Part shown: positions 34,210 through 43,399 of the stretch, piece after piece
Layout of the letters: every line of letters starts with the position of its first letter
Position numbering within the stretch: the first letter of the stretch is position 1
DNA from: Pseudomonas frederiksbergensis
Lineage (GTDB): Bacteria; Pseudomonadota; Gammaproteobacteria; Pseudomonadales; Pseudomonadaceae
Length of the DNA stretch: 64,000 bases
Reading direction: 5' to 3'
Assembly: GCF_003732275.1 (NCBI RefSeq)
Contig: NZ_MOBM01000038.1
Coordinates: 248,001-312,000 of the forward strand
Position numbers and translations under genes: made by a program
The notes under the pieces: model-generated
Database searches by the model: none
Seen by the model: only the letters and a program-made list of their open reading frames with translations
What the model was told of the DNA's origin: nothing

Positions 34210-35535
34210 CTAGCGGATTTGGTGCTTATGCAGCAATCGGTAAAAAGTCGGCCGCGACACGCCCAGGACTCTGGCGGCGACGCTCAGGTTATCGCTGTGC
34301 CGGTTCAACACATCGCACAGCGCCTGACGCTCGGCGCGGGTCTTGTAGTCTTCAAGGGTGCCCATCGGCGTAGCGGTGATGTGTTGACTGATCAACCCCA
34401 GGTCTCGCGCCTCGATCTGCCGTCCTTCGGCCAGAACCAGCCCGCGCCGTACCCGGTTGGCTAACTCACGGACATTGCCCGGCCAGTCGTGCTTGCCCAT
34501 GGCGATCAGCGCGTCCTCGCTGAAGCTGCGAGGACGACGGCCGGTTTCCTGGCTGTAGAAATGGGAAAAGTGGTTGGCCAGCATCGAGAGATCGCCATGG
34601 CGTTCACGCAGCGGCACGGTGATGACTTGCAAGACATTCAAACGGTAATACAGATCTTCGCGAAAGAGTTTCTTCTCAATGGCCGCTTCAAGGTCGACGT
34701 GCGTTGCCGCCAATACCCGCACATCCACCGGAATAGGCTGGTGCCCCCCTACACGCTCAATGTGTTTTTCCTGCAGGAAGCGCAGCAGATTGGCTTGCAG
34801 TTCGAGGGGGAGATCACCGATTTCATCGAGAAACAGCGTTCCGCCGTTGGCCGCCTCGATCCGTCCGACCTTACGCTGATGAGCGCCGGTAAAGGCCCCC
34901 TTCTCGTGGCCAAACAGTTCGGACTGGATCAAGTGTTCGGGAATCGCGCCGCAGTTGATCGCCACGAACGGTTTGCTGTGACGCTGGGATTGTCGATGCA
35001 GGGTGCGAGCGACCAATTCTTTGCCGGTCCCGCTTTCGCCGCGGATCAGCACCGGGGATTCGGTGGGTGCCAGTTTGCTCAGCAGTTTGCGCAGTTCGCG
35101 AATCGGTTTGCTGTCGCCGAGCAGTTCGTGTTCAGGCTGATCGATATGAACCGTGCCTTGGCCGCGCAGGCGCGCCATGCCGAAGGCGCGGCCCAAGGTG
35201 ACCTGAACCCGTGAAACATCGAACGGCAGGGTATGGAAGTCAAAAAACCATTCGCAGACGAAGTCCCCGACATTTTGCAGTCGCAGGACTTCTTGATTCA
35301 GCACCGCAATCCACTCGGTACCGCTACGGCTGATCAATTCCTTGACGGCTTCCGGGCGCTCCAGATGAAAGGGCTGCAATCGGAACAGGCCGACATCGCA
35401 GGTTCGTTCGGTGGCGTTTTCCAGGGTACAGCTATCAACATCCCAACCCACGGCGCGTAAACCCGGCAACAGACGGTGGCAGTCGTCGCAAGGATCCACT
35501 ACTAAAAGACGTCGCAAGGCAGGCGCTTCGATCAT
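34210..35535 (-). CDS. Sigma-54 dependent activator, VpsR-like
   Basis: Bacterial enhancer-binding protein, 441 residues: an N-terminal receiver-like or VpsR-type domain (1-125; LLVVDPCDDCHRLLPGLRAVGWDV), an AAA+ domain with Walker A GESGTGKE (166-173), the sigma-54 contact loop GAFTGA (213-218) and Walker B LFLDEIGD (234-241), and a C-terminal Fis-type helix-turn-helix (LSVAARVLGVSRPTFYRLL). The receiver-like domain lacks an obvious phosphorylation pocket, as in VpsR/FleQ-like proteins that respond to c-di-GMP. It converges on the fap operon, whose promoter looks sigma-54 dependent, so it is the likely fap activator. Confidence 0.9.
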   Translation of the reverse strand: MIEAPALRRLLVVDPCDDCHRLLPGLRAVGWDVDSCTLENATERTCDVGLFRLQPFHLERPEAVKELISRSGTEWIAVLNQEVLRLQNVGDFVCEWFFDFHTLPFDVSRVQVTLGRAFGMARLRGQGTVHIDQPEHELLGDSKPIRELRKLLSKLAPTESPVLIRGESGTGKELVARTLHRQSQRHSKPFVAINCGAIPEHLIQSELFGHEKGAFTGAHQRKVGRIEAANGGTLFLDEIGDLPLELQANLLRFLQEKHIERVGGHQPIPVDVRVLAATHVDLEAAIEKKLFREDLYYRLNVLQVITVPLRERHGDLSMLANHFSHFYSQETGRRPRSFSEDALIAMGKHDWPGNVRELANRVRRGLVLAEGRQIEARDLGLISQHITATPMGTLEDYKTRAERQALCDVLNRHSDNLSVAARVLGVSRPTFYRLLHKHQIR

Positions 35536-35878
35536 GACTGTTCCTTGACGCCAAATTTTAGGAAATATTATTAAAAACAGTCATTTGGCGGGCTTCGTTG
35601 TAACACTAGCAAGATTTTGACGCAGGCTTGTATCGATTGCTTATAGGGCTGTTTGCTTATTAGTTATAAGAAATCAATTGGTTAGTTACCTAACGAGTTG
35701 AACCTTTCATTCAGCTTTCAGAAACAGCCTGAATATCGAATCAATCAAAGAAAGTTGAAATTTCTTTTGATTGTGTGTGACCCAACCCCCACTTGCGGGC
35801 ATCAGTACAAGTAACCAGCCGAACGGTAAGCCCAACCGACGGCATATCACTTGATTGGGCATACAGAGAGAAAACCCC
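35536..35878. promoter_or_regulatory. Divergent AT-rich control region
   Basis: About 340 bases, AT-rich, between the activator gene and a small divergent gene. It contains direct and inverted matches (TGACTGTT near 35533-35540 and AACAGTCA about 30 bases on; GTTAG-TTAC-CTAAC at 35681-35694) that could be operators. No sigma-54 or strong sigma-70 promoter could be fixed. Confidence 0.35.
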
Positions 35879-36145
35879 ATGAACGCCCCGCTCCGTATCA
35901 ACGAAGCACTTTTGATTGCCGACCGCGCATTCCAACCCTTTCAATGCGTGGCCTGGGCACCACAAGACGGTAATGGCGAGCTCAGCCTGACTATCATCGA
36001 TCGCACTAGTACTCGTATCGGCCGTAAACAAATTCCAAGCAGTGCCTATTCCGATCCAGCGCAACTCGAACACGTGCTGGAAGAAGCCCGTGCCGAGTTG
36101 AGCCAGGAAGGTTACACACTGCAATCGTGGTCCATGCCGCACTAA
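35879..36145 (+). CDS. Small conserved hypothetical protein
   Basis: An 88-residue soluble protein (NAPLRINEALLIADRAFQPF...; LSLTIIDRTSTRIGRKQIPS) with no signal peptide, transmembrane helix or motif I recognise. Predicted alpha/beta, acidic. The start at 35879 follows AGAGAGAAAACCCC. It is divergent from the sigma-54 activator, with a GC-rich hairpin (36153-36178) after its stop. Function unknown. Confidence 0.72.
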   Translation: MNAPLRINEALLIADRAFQPFQCVAWAPQDGNGELSLTIIDRTSTRIGRKQIPSSAYSDPAQLEHVLEEARAELSQEGYTLQSWSMPH

Positions 36146-36152
36146 GCGTTTT

Positions 36153-36178
36153 CGCGGATTGCCGCCCGGCAATCCGCG
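36153..36178. terminator. Strong hairpin after the small gene
   Basis: Near-perfect stem CGCGGATTGCCG / CGGCAATCCGCG with almost no loop, lacking a T-run on either side; probably a weak terminator or mRNA-end stem. Confidence 0.5.
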
Positions 36179-36428
36179 CCCCCACTTCCTCTTAGTTGAC
36201 GATTTTCTACAGTCAATGCGCGACACCACTCACCTGTTTTAACTTCTAACCCGCCATATTACTTGGCAGGCTTGGCAATGGTTCGAAAAGACATTGTTCT
36301 GGCACAAAACGCGCTTCCTCCAGCTCATGAAAACAGTTGTGCGCCGAGTCATTCAGGGGTTGAATGTTTTGCTCAGGCAGTCGCCATCCGGGAACCGGAT
36401 TAAGGACGGCTGGCAAGGAGATGCATGC

Positions 36429-37718
36429 ATGTCACCCCAGACTGCTTTTGCCTTACCTGCAACCGTGAATGGTGCCGAACGGCTCGATACGAATTTCGCT
36501 GGCACCGGCAAGACTCAAGTGTATTTCGCCGGCAGTCTCTCCAGCATGACCAATGGGGTTGCGATTGACCACGTCGGCCGGTTGTTGGTGGCGGCAAAGG
36601 TCGGTACGCCGGGCGGCCAACGCTTTGGCCTGGCCCGCCTGCTTGCAGATGGTTCGGCGGATCTGGAATTCGGCAAAAAAGGCAGCATCAGCGGCCAGTT
36701 CGCACTCGGCTTCGAGGCCATGGCTGGCAAGGTACGGGCATTGCCCAACGGGCACATTCTGGTGGCCGGCCTGCACTACGAGAATGCTCACCGTACGCTT
36801 CCCGCCCTGGCGATGTTTGATCAGCAAGGCTGCCCGGTCCAGGGTTTTGGCGACAATGGACGTTGCGTGGTGCGCCTTGCGGGTAATCTTTCCCTGGGTG
36901 CTCGCGACGCCTGGTTACCGCCCGGCGTGCCGAGCGCCGAAGCCTGTGATGTCTGCGTGCAGGACGACGGTCGAATCCTGCTGCTGGCCAATCATTACTT
37001 CGAACCGACCGATCACGTCGGCATGCTGATACGACTCAACGCCGACGGCTCGCTGGACGACAGCTTCAACGGTCGCGGCTTCGTCATGGTTCGGCACTTG
37101 TTGATGAACACCTGGCTCAGCAGCCTGATGGTGCAACGCGATGGTCGGATCCTGGTGAGTGGCTCAATCAATTTTCCCGAGGAAGGTCTGCTGGCGCGCT
37201 ATCACCCGGACGGCCGACTGGATGACAGCTTCGCCGTGGATGGTTTCATGACCTTCAAGGCACGGGAGCACAGCGCTCAGATCAACCAGATCGTCCAGCA
37301 TGAAAATGGTGACTTGCATTGTTTTGGCAGCAGTCGCGACCCGATGCTCTGCCTGTCTCTGAAAGTTCACAGTAATGGCCGACCCGATATTCATTGCAAC
37401 GGTGGCAAGCCAAAGCTTTTAGGCGTCGGCCGCAGCAGTTGCCGCTGGACCGCCGCCGAGACTCAACCGGATGGACGTGTGCTGACAGTTGGATCGATGG
37501 TCGGCGGGATCGAAGCCGATTTCATTTTTGCCCGATATTTACCCAGTGGGCAGCTGGATCGCAGTTTTGCCAAGGGCATTGGCTGGTGTCGCACACGCCT
37601 GGGTCGCGGTTCGCATACCGCTACTTCATTGGCGATTCAGGCCGACGGCTGCATTGTCATAGGCGGCTACTCACTGGACGGAAACTGCCGCGCGATCGTC
37701 GCGCGTTATCAGTGTTAG
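36429..37718 (+). CDS. Delta-60 repeat protein
   Basis: A 429-residue protein built of repeats of about 55-60 residues, each with the delta-60 pattern: a strand such as QDDGRILLLANHYF or QRDGRILVSGSINF, then LxRLNADGSLDDSFNGRGFV or ARYHPDGRLDDSFAVDGF. About six copies are seen, implying a beta-propeller-like or solenoid fold. No signal peptide or anchor is visible, unlike many exported delta-60 proteins. The start at 36429 is decided by AAGGAG eight bases upstream; an upstream frame lacks one. Function unknown. Confidence 0.85.
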   Translation: MSPQTAFALPATVNGAERLDTNFAGTGKTQVYFAGSLSSMTNGVAIDHVGRLLVAAKVGTPGGQRFGLARLLADGSADLEFGKKGSISGQFALGFEAMAGKVRALPNGHILVAGLHYENAHRTLPALAMFDQQGCPVQGFGDNGRCVVRLAGNLSLGARDAWLPPGVPSAEACDVCVQDDGRILLLANHYFEPTDHVGMLIRLNADGSLDDSFNGRGFVMVRHLLMNTWLSSLMVQRDGRILVSGSINFPEEGLLARYHPDGRLDDSFAVDGFMTFKAREHSAQINQIVQHENGDLHCFGSSRDPMLCLSLKVHSNGRPDIHCNGGKPKLLGVGRSSCRWTAAETQPDGRVLTVGSMVGGIEADFIFARYLPSGQLDRSFAKGIGWCRTRLGRGSHTATSLAIQADGCIVIGGYSLDGNCRAIVARYQC

Positions 37719-37796
37719 GCCAACGTCATTTTCCTGCACTTGATCTTCTGTTCTTCTTACGGCAAGTTGCGCGCTTCTTAATACAAGGAGTAGCCG

Positions 37797-39299
37797 ATGT
37801 CCGGTTCAATGGCCCAGGCCTTCGCGCACAACTTTCTCGGGCACTCACCTCGTTGGTACAAGGCGAGCATTGTCGGCTTCCTGATTCTCAACGCCCTGGT
37901 GTTGTGGACGGTCGGACCGGTGGCGGCCGGCTGGTTATTGGTGCTGGAGTTCATCTTCACCCTGGCCATGGCGCTCAAGTGTTACCCGCTCATGCCCGGT
38001 GGCTTGCTACTGGTCGAAGCGCTGCTGCTGAAAATGACCACACCCCAGGCTCTCTATGATGAGCTGGTGCACAACTTTCCGGTGATCCTGCTGCTGATGT
38101 TTATGGTGGCAGGCATCTACTTCATGAAAGACCTGCTGCTGTTCCTGTTTTCGCGCCTGTTGTTGGGGGTTCGCTCCAAGGCCCTGCTGGCATTGATGTT
38201 CTGTTTCCTGTCAGCGTTTCTGTCGGCGTTTCTCGATGCGCTGACCGTGACGGCAGTGATTATCAGTGCATCAGTGGGGTTCTATACGGTGTATCACCGC
38301 GTCGCCTCGGGCAACGACCCGCGTCAAGACAGCGAAATCAGCGATGACCGGCACCTGCCCACACTCCACCATGCCGACCTCGAACAGTTCCGCGCTTTCC
38401 TGCGCAGCCTGCTGATGCACGGTGCTGTGGGCACGGCGTTGGGTGGCGTGTGCACGCTGGTTGGCGAGCCGCAGAACCTGCTGATCGGCCATGAGATGGG
38501 GTGGCACTTCGCCGATTTCTTTTTGAAGATCGCCCCGGTGTCGCTGCCGGTGCTGGCAGCCGGCCTGGTGACTTGCGTGCTGCTGGAGAAACTGCGCTGG
38601 TTCGGCTATGGCACGCTGCTGCCAGACAACGTGCGTACGGTGCTGGCCAACTACGCCGCCGAAGACAACGCCGAACGCACTGCACGTCAGCGCGCTGCGT
38701 TGCTGGTTCAAGGGGTGGCGGCGCTGATTCTGATTGCCGGCCTCGCGTTTCACGTCGCCGAAGTCGGCCTGATCGGTTTGATGGTGATCGTGCTGATCAC
38801 TGCGTTCACCGGCATTACTGACGAACACCGTATTGGCAACGCGTTCAGGGATGCGATGCCGTTCACGGCGCTGTTGGTGGTGTTTTTCGCAGTGGTGGCG
38901 GTGATTCATGATCAGCAACTGTTCACGCCGCTGATCCAGTGGGTGCTGGCGCTGCCGGCAGATCAACAGCCGGGCATGTTGTTTATTGCCAATGGCTTGT
39001 TGTCGGCCATTAGCGACAATGTGTTCGTGGCGACCATTTACATCACCGAAGTGAAACAGGCTTTCATCTCCGGCCACATGAGCCGCGAGCACTTTGAAAC
39101 CCTGGCCATTGCGATCAATACCGGCACCAACCTGCCAAGCGTGGCGACACCCAATGGTCAGGCGGCGTTCCTGTTCCTGCTGACCTCGGCGATTGCACCG
39201 CTGATTCGCTTGTCGTATGGGCGAATGGTGTGGATGGCGCTGCCTTACACCGTGGTGATGGGCGTGTTGGGCTGGTATGCGGTGAGTTACTGGCTGTAA
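37797..39299 (+). CDS. nhaB: Na+/H+ antiporter NhaB
   Basis: Inner-membrane sodium/proton antiporter of 500 residues, about 12 helices, used for sodium export and pH homeostasis. It has the NhaB pattern throughout: FLGHSPRWYKASIVGFLILN at the start, FCFLSAFLSAFLDALTVTAVIISASVGFY and TLVGEPQNLLIGHEMGWHF in the middle, and AINTGTNLPSVATPNGQAAFLF near the end. AAGGAGTAGCCG precedes the ATG. Single-gene unit followed by a variant REP doublet. Confidence 0.97.
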   Translation: MSGSMAQAFAHNFLGHSPRWYKASIVGFLILNALVLWTVGPVAAGWLLVLEFIFTLAMALKCYPLMPGGLLLVEALLLKMTTPQALYDELVHNFPVILLLMFMVAGIYFMKDLLLFLFSRLLLGVRSKALLALMFCFLSAFLSAFLDALTVTAVIISASVGFYTVYHRVASGNDPRQDSEISDDRHLPTLHHADLEQFRAFLRSLLMHGAVGTALGGVCTLVGEPQNLLIGHEMGWHFADFFLKIAPVSLPVLAAGLVTCVLLEKLRWFGYGTLLPDNVRTVLANYAAEDNAERTARQRAALLVQGVAALILIAGLAFHVAEVGLIGLMVIVLITAFTGITDEHRIGNAFRDAMPFTALLVVFFAVVAVIHDQQLFTPLIQWVLALPADQQPGMLFIANGLLSAISDNVFVATIYITEVKQAFISGHMSREHFETLAIAINTGTNLPSVATPNGQAAFLFLLTSAIAPLIRLSYGRMVWMALPYTVVMGVLGWYAVSYWL

Positions 39300-39312
39300 C
39301 GCTGAACAAAAT

Positions 39313-39415
39313 GTGGGAGCGGGCTTGCTCGCGAAGGCGATGTGTCATTCAACAACAATGTTGAATGTGACGGCCTCTTCGCGAGCAAGTCGAATCGTCG
39401 CACCGCCGCTCCCAC
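39313..39415. repeat. REP doublet with one arm interrupted
   Basis: Left arm (39313-39334) is the standard REP; the right arm (39379-39415) carries an extra TCGAATCGTCGCACC-type insert, 15 bases longer than usual. The identical 37-base arm recurs at 52031-52067. Confidence 0.88.
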
Positions 39416-39430
39416 ATTGGTTTTGTGTCG

Positions 39431-40252
39431 TTATCGAGGAAGGATGTACTTCTCAATCGCCTGGGCCGCACCGTCTTCGGTATTGGCCCCGGTCACCACG
39501 TCGGCCTGACGCTTCACCGCCTCCTCCGCCTGCCCCATGGCGATCGACAACCCGGCGCTATGAAACATCGCCGGGTCATTGCCGCCGTCACCCATGGCGG
39601 CGGTCTGTTCCAGCGGCACCCCGAGAAACTCGGCCAGTGTCGCCAATGCCTCGCCCTTGTTCGCCAGCATCGCCGTCACGTCCAGATAGATCGGTTGCGA
39701 GCGCGAAACCTGCGCCTGCCCTTCGACCTTGGGCAGCAACTGCGCTTCCAGTTCGATCAACAGTTCGGCGTTGTTGCTGGCCGCGACGATTTTGTCGATG
39801 CGTGCCAGGTGAGGCTCAAAACTCTCGACCACCACCGGCGGATAACCCAGGCCGTGCTGCTCTCGCGGGACCATCGGGCCATACGCATCTTTCAGCAGCC
39901 AGTCGCCACCACTGAACACCCAGACTTCAATGTCCGGCTGATCGGCAAACAGCGTCAACGCCGTCAACGCTGCCGTGACCGGCAAATAATGCGCCACCAG
40001 CAAACTGCCGTCCGGGTTGACGATTGTGCCGCCATTGAAGGCCGCCGTCGGCAGATCGATACCCAGGGCTTCGATCTGCTGCAACATGGCTTTGGGCGGT
40101 CGCCCGGTCGCCAGGCTGAACAGCACACCGGCCTCGCGCAAGGCGCGGACTGCTTCGATCGTGCGCTGACTGAGGCTGTGATCAGGGAGCAGTAAAGTGC
40201 CGTCCATGTCACTGAGCAGAAAACGGATGGGTTGTTGCGTTACGTCACTCAC
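39431..40252 (-). CDS. Cof-type HAD phosphatase
   Basis: Cytosolic HAD-IIB phosphatase of about 273 residues. Motif I is LLSDMDGTLL (nucleophile and acid Asp), motif II LATGRPP, motif III lysine in a MLANKGEALATLAEFLG context and motif IV MGDGGNDPAMF; this is the Cof/YbiV group that dephosphorylates sugar phosphates. The GTG at 40252 is chosen over GTG at 40270; both overlap the end of zwf, so it is the third gene of the gnd-zwf operon. A role in clearing sugar phosphates next to the pentose phosphate genes is plausible. Confidence 0.9.
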   Translation of the reverse strand: MSDVTQQPIRFLLSDMDGTLLLPDHSLSQRTIEAVRALREAGVLFSLATGRPPKAMLQQIEALGIDLPTAAFNGGTIVNPDGSLLVAHYLPVTAALTALTLFADQPDIEVWVFSGGDWLLKDAYGPMVPREQHGLGYPPVVVESFEPHLARIDKIVAASNNAELLIELEAQLLPKVEGQAQVSRSQPIYLDVTAMLANKGEALATLAEFLGVPLEQTAAMGDGGNDPAMFHSAGLSIAMGQAEEAVKRQADVVTGANTEDGAAQAIEKYILPR

Positions 40253-41771
40253 CGACGCTGTGCCAAACACGGCCGTCGCGGGTCAGCAACTCGTCAGCGG
40301 TCTGTGGTCCGTCTTCGCCGGCCGCATAGTTCTCCACCGTTGCGTCCTGCTCCCAGGCGTCGAGGAATGGCTGCACGGCGCGCCAGCCATTCTCGATGTT
40401 GTCGGCACGCTGAAACAGCGTCTGATCGCCAGTCAGGCAGTCGTAGATCAAGGTTTCATAGCCAGTGGACGGCTGCATCTCGAAGAAATCCTTGTAGGCA
40501 AAGCCCAGTTCGATATTGGCCATGTTCAACGCCGGCCCCGGCCGCTTGGCCAGCAGGTCGAACCACATGCCTTCGTTGGGTTGAATCTGGATCCGCAGAT
40601 AGGTCGGCTGCAACTCGTCGACCTCGGTGTCGCGAAACTGCGCGTACGGCGCAGGCTTGAAGCAAATGACAATCTCGGTGTCGCGCGCGCTCATGCGCTT
40701 GCCGGTGCGCAGGTAGAACGGCACGCCGACCCAGCGCCAGTTGTCGATCATGACTTTGAGCGCGACATAGGTTTCGGTCGTGCTGTCGGGCGCCACGTTG
40801 GCTTCCTGGCGATAACCGGGCAGCGGCTCGTCATCGATCTGGCCGGCGGTGTATTGGCCGCGCACCGAGTTGGCTCGCGCTTCCTCGGTCGACCAGGGGC
40901 GGATGGCGCCGACGACTTTGGCTTTTTCGCCGCGTACCGCATCGGCGCCAAAAGCGGCCGGTGGTTCCATGGCCACCATCGCCAATAATTGGAACAGGTG
41001 ATTGGGCACCATGTCCCGCAGGGCGCCGGTGACCTCATAAAAACTGCCACGGGTTTCCACGCCGACGGTTTCGGCGGCGGTGATTTGCACGTGGTCGATG
41101 TAATGGTTGTTCCAGAAGGCTTCGAACAGGCTGTTGGAGAACCGGCTGACCAGAATGTTCTGCACGGTTTCCTTGCCCAGATAGTGATCGATCCGGTAGA
41201 TCTGCTTTTCCGTCATCACTTTTAGCAAGCACGCGTTCAAGGCTTCGGCGGTGTGCAGATCGGAGCCAAAAGGTTTTTCGATCACCACCCTTCTGAATGC
41301 TTCGGGGGTTTCCTGGAGCAATCCGGCAGCACCGAGACGCCGCACCACTTCGCTGAAAAAGCGCGGCGCGGTAGCCAGATAGAAAATCGCATTGCCAGTT
41401 CCGCTGGCGGCGATTTTCGCCGCCAGCGCTTCATAGGTGCGTTCGTCGAGGAAGTCGCCCTGGACGTAACTGATGTGCTTGGCCAGTTTGGCCCACAAGG
41501 CCGGATCAAGGGCTTGATCGCCCTTGCCGACCTTGGTCGCCACTTCCGCCCGAATGAAATCTTCGAGTTTTTTGGCGAAGGCTTCGTCACTGATGGCGTT
41601 GTGATCAACGCCGATGATCCGCAGTCCATTTCCCAGCAAACCGTCGCGACTCAGGTTGTACAGCGCCGGCATCAGCAGGCGCTTGACCAGATCACCATGG
41701 GCACCGAACAGAAACAGCGTGGTAGGCGGTGCGGGTTCTGCCTTGGATTTCCTGCGGATCACATGGGTCAT
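40245..41771 (-). CDS. zwf: Glucose-6-phosphate 1-dehydrogenase
   Basis: Oxidises glucose 6-phosphate to 6-phosphogluconolactone with NAD(P)+. The 508-residue product has the Rossmann start TLFLFGAHGDLVKRLLMPALYNL and the active-site signature RIDHYLGKETVQNILVSRFSN, with the general base His in that segment. It overlaps gnd by ATGA upstream and the HAD gene downstream, so all three form one operon. Pseudomonads usually carry several zwf copies; this one is coupled to gnd rather than to edd/eda. Confidence 0.95.
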   Translation of the reverse strand: MTHVIRRKSKAEPAPPTTLFLFGAHGDLVKRLLMPALYNLSRDGLLGNGLRIIGVDHNAISDEAFAKKLEDFIRAEVATKVGKGDQALDPALWAKLAKHISYVQGDFLDERTYEALAAKIAASGTGNAIFYLATAPRFFSEVVRRLGAAGLLQETPEAFRRVVIEKPFGSDLHTAEALNACLLKVMTEKQIYRIDHYLGKETVQNILVSRFSNSLFEAFWNNHYIDHVQITAAETVGVETRGSFYEVTGALRDMVPNHLFQLLAMVAMEPPAAFGADAVRGEKAKVVGAIRPWSTEEARANSVRGQYTAGQIDDEPLPGYRQEANVAPDSTTETYVALKVMIDNWRWVGVPFYLRTGKRMSARDTEIVICFKPAPYAQFRDTEVDELQPTYLRIQIQPNEGMWFDLLAKRPGPALNMANIELGFAYKDFFEMQPSTGYETLIYDCLTGDQTLFQRADNIENGWRAVQPFLDAWEQDATVENYAAGEDGPQTADELLTRDGRVWHSVGE

Positions 41772-42748
41772 TTTTTCGAAGTCTCCACGTGGCCGCCGAA
41801 GCCGAAGCGCTGGGCAGAGAGAATCTTGTCGCCAAAGGTGCCTTGCCCGCGCGAACGGTAGCGCGAGAACAGCGAGTTCGACAGCACCGGTACAGGCACC
41901 GATTGCTCCATCGCGGCTTCGATGGTCCAGCGACCTTCACCGCTGTCAGCCACCGAGCCCGAGTAACCGTCAAGTTTCGGGTCGCTGGCCAGGGCATCGG
42001 CGGTCAGGTCGAGCAGCCAGGACGACACCACGCTGCCACGACGCCAGACTTCGGCGATGTCGGCGACGTTCAGGTCGAAACGCTGGTCTTCCGGCAGGTT
42101 GGTGCTGGCTTTGGTCTTGAGGATGTCGAAGCCTTCGGCGAAGGCCTGCATCATTCCGTATTCGATGCCGTTGTGGATCATTTTCACGAAGTGGCCAGAA
42201 CCGGCCGGGCCTGCGTGGATATAACCGCGCTCGGCGCGATCGTCATCGGACTTGCGGTCCTTGGTGCGCGGGATGTCGCCCAGGCCCGGGGCCAGGGATT
42301 CGAACAGCGGGTCAAGACGCTTAACAGTCTCGGCATCGCCGCCGATCATCATGCAATAACCACGCTCCAGGCCCCAGACGCCGCCGGAGGTGCCGACGTC
42401 GATGTAGTGCAGGCCTTTTTCCGACAAGGTTTTGGCCCGGCGGATGTCGTCCTTATAGAAGGTGTTGCCGCCGTCGATGATGGTATCGCCAGCGTCGAGC
42501 AAGGTGCTCAGGGTGTCGATGGTGTCTTCGGTCGGTGCGCCGGCGGGCAGCATGACCCACACCGCGCGTGGTTTGGCCAGGCCAGCGACCAGGGCTGGCA
42601 AGTCGGCAACACCGGTGGCGCCTGCTTCAGCCAGGGTGTCGACAAAGGCGGTATTGCGGTCGTAAACAACGGTGGTATGTCCGTTGAGCATCAGGCGCCG
42701 CGCAATATTGCCGCCCATGCGGCCCAGTCCAATAATCCCGAGTTGCAT
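41768..42748 (-). CDS. gnd: 6-phosphogluconate dehydrogenase, short NAD-type
   Basis: Oxidative decarboxylase converting 6-phosphogluconate to ribulose 5-phosphate. The 326-residue product is the short GndA/YqeC type, not the 470-residue form: LGIIGLGRMGGNIARRLMLNGH (Rossmann) at the start, DVGTSGGVWGLERGYCMMIGG in the middle, and catalytic KMIHNGIEYGMMQAFAEG. Short forms generally prefer NAD+. The start at 42748 avoids a 12-residue extension without a ribosome site. First gene of the gnd-zwf-HAD operon. Confidence 0.94.
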   Translation of the reverse strand: MQLGIIGLGRMGGNIARRLMLNGHTTVVYDRNTAFVDTLAEAGATGVADLPALVAGLAKPRAVWVMLPAGAPTEDTIDTLSTLLDAGDTIIDGGNTFYKDDIRRAKTLSEKGLHYIDVGTSGGVWGLERGYCMMIGGDAETVKRLDPLFESLAPGLGDIPRTKDRKSDDDRAERGYIHAGPAGSGHFVKMIHNGIEYGMMQAFAEGFDILKTKASTNLPEDQRFDLNVADIAEVWRRGSVVSSWLLDLTADALASDPKLDGYSGSVADSGEGRWTIEAAMEQSVPVPVLSNSLFSRYRSRGQGTFGDKILSAQRFGFGGHVETSKK

Positions 42749-43020
42749 GTACTGATGCTCCCTACTACAAATAAAGTGTGTCAAAGGTTATAGCCCAACG
42801 CGACTAATGAGGGTTAGTCCAGAGCGGCGGGATGAAGTTTCCGGGCATTGTGCCCGATCCAGACTGATAACGTCGGGAATCGTGCCGAAGACACAACGAC
42901 CATGAAAAATAAAAAAGTTCCCTTCGAGGGCAAAAGAAATCAAAATTGGCGCCGATAGTAAGAGAGCACCTGATCCAGGGAGCGAACTTACAGTTGAGAC
43001 AGCCATTTGCGAGGTGAGCA

Positions 43021-43203
43021 ATGGGCACCGTACACACAGCACTGCCAGCACAAACCCTTTACGTCACGATCCGTCGCGATGAACTGCGCCAGTTGAAAGA
43101 TGAGCGTGACCAATTGAAGCGGGAAGTCGCGCAATTGCGCCTGCTGACCCAAGGCAATGAGGTTCAGCCCTGGCCTGTCACCCAACGTGCTCCCCACGCC
43201 TGA
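43021..43203 (+). CDS. Small coiled-coil protein
   Basis: A 60-residue protein with GAGGTGAGC seven bases before the ATG. A short N-terminal strand (TLYVTIRRDEL) is followed by a heptad-rich helix (LRQLKDERDQLKREVAQLRLL). No known family. It precedes cptA on the same strand but about 200 bases and a hairpin (43218-43243) separate them. Possibly a small DNA- or protein-binding adaptor. Confidence 0.65.
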   Translation: MGTVHTALPAQTLYVTIRRDELRQLKDERDQLKREVAQLRLLTQGNEVQPWPVTQRAPHA

Positions 43204-43217
43204 CCCCCTCGTTTGAA

Positions 43218-43243
43218 TCGGAAACAGCCGCCGCTGTTTCCGA
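43218..43243 (+). terminator. Hairpin after the coiled-coil gene
   Basis: Perfect 11-bp stem TCGGAAACAGC / GCTGTTTCCGA with a four-base loop, 15 bases after the stop; no T-run. Confidence 0.55.
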
Positions 43244-43399
43244 CTCGCTGCAACCCTGCCTGCTCCGGCAACTCACAAAGTTTTCACACCTTCTTGTCGA
43301 TACTTCGGCTCATTGTGGCCGTTCGGTATCCGTGCGGCATCCGTTCGTCTGCGACAGGGAGAGTGCGACGGCCGAAGTAATTATCAGGCTGGAGTGCTA

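Noticed and set aside
42788..43051. 87-codon frame between gnd and the coiled-coil gene
   Set aside because: No ribosome site and overlaps the better-supported 43021-43203 gene on the other strand.
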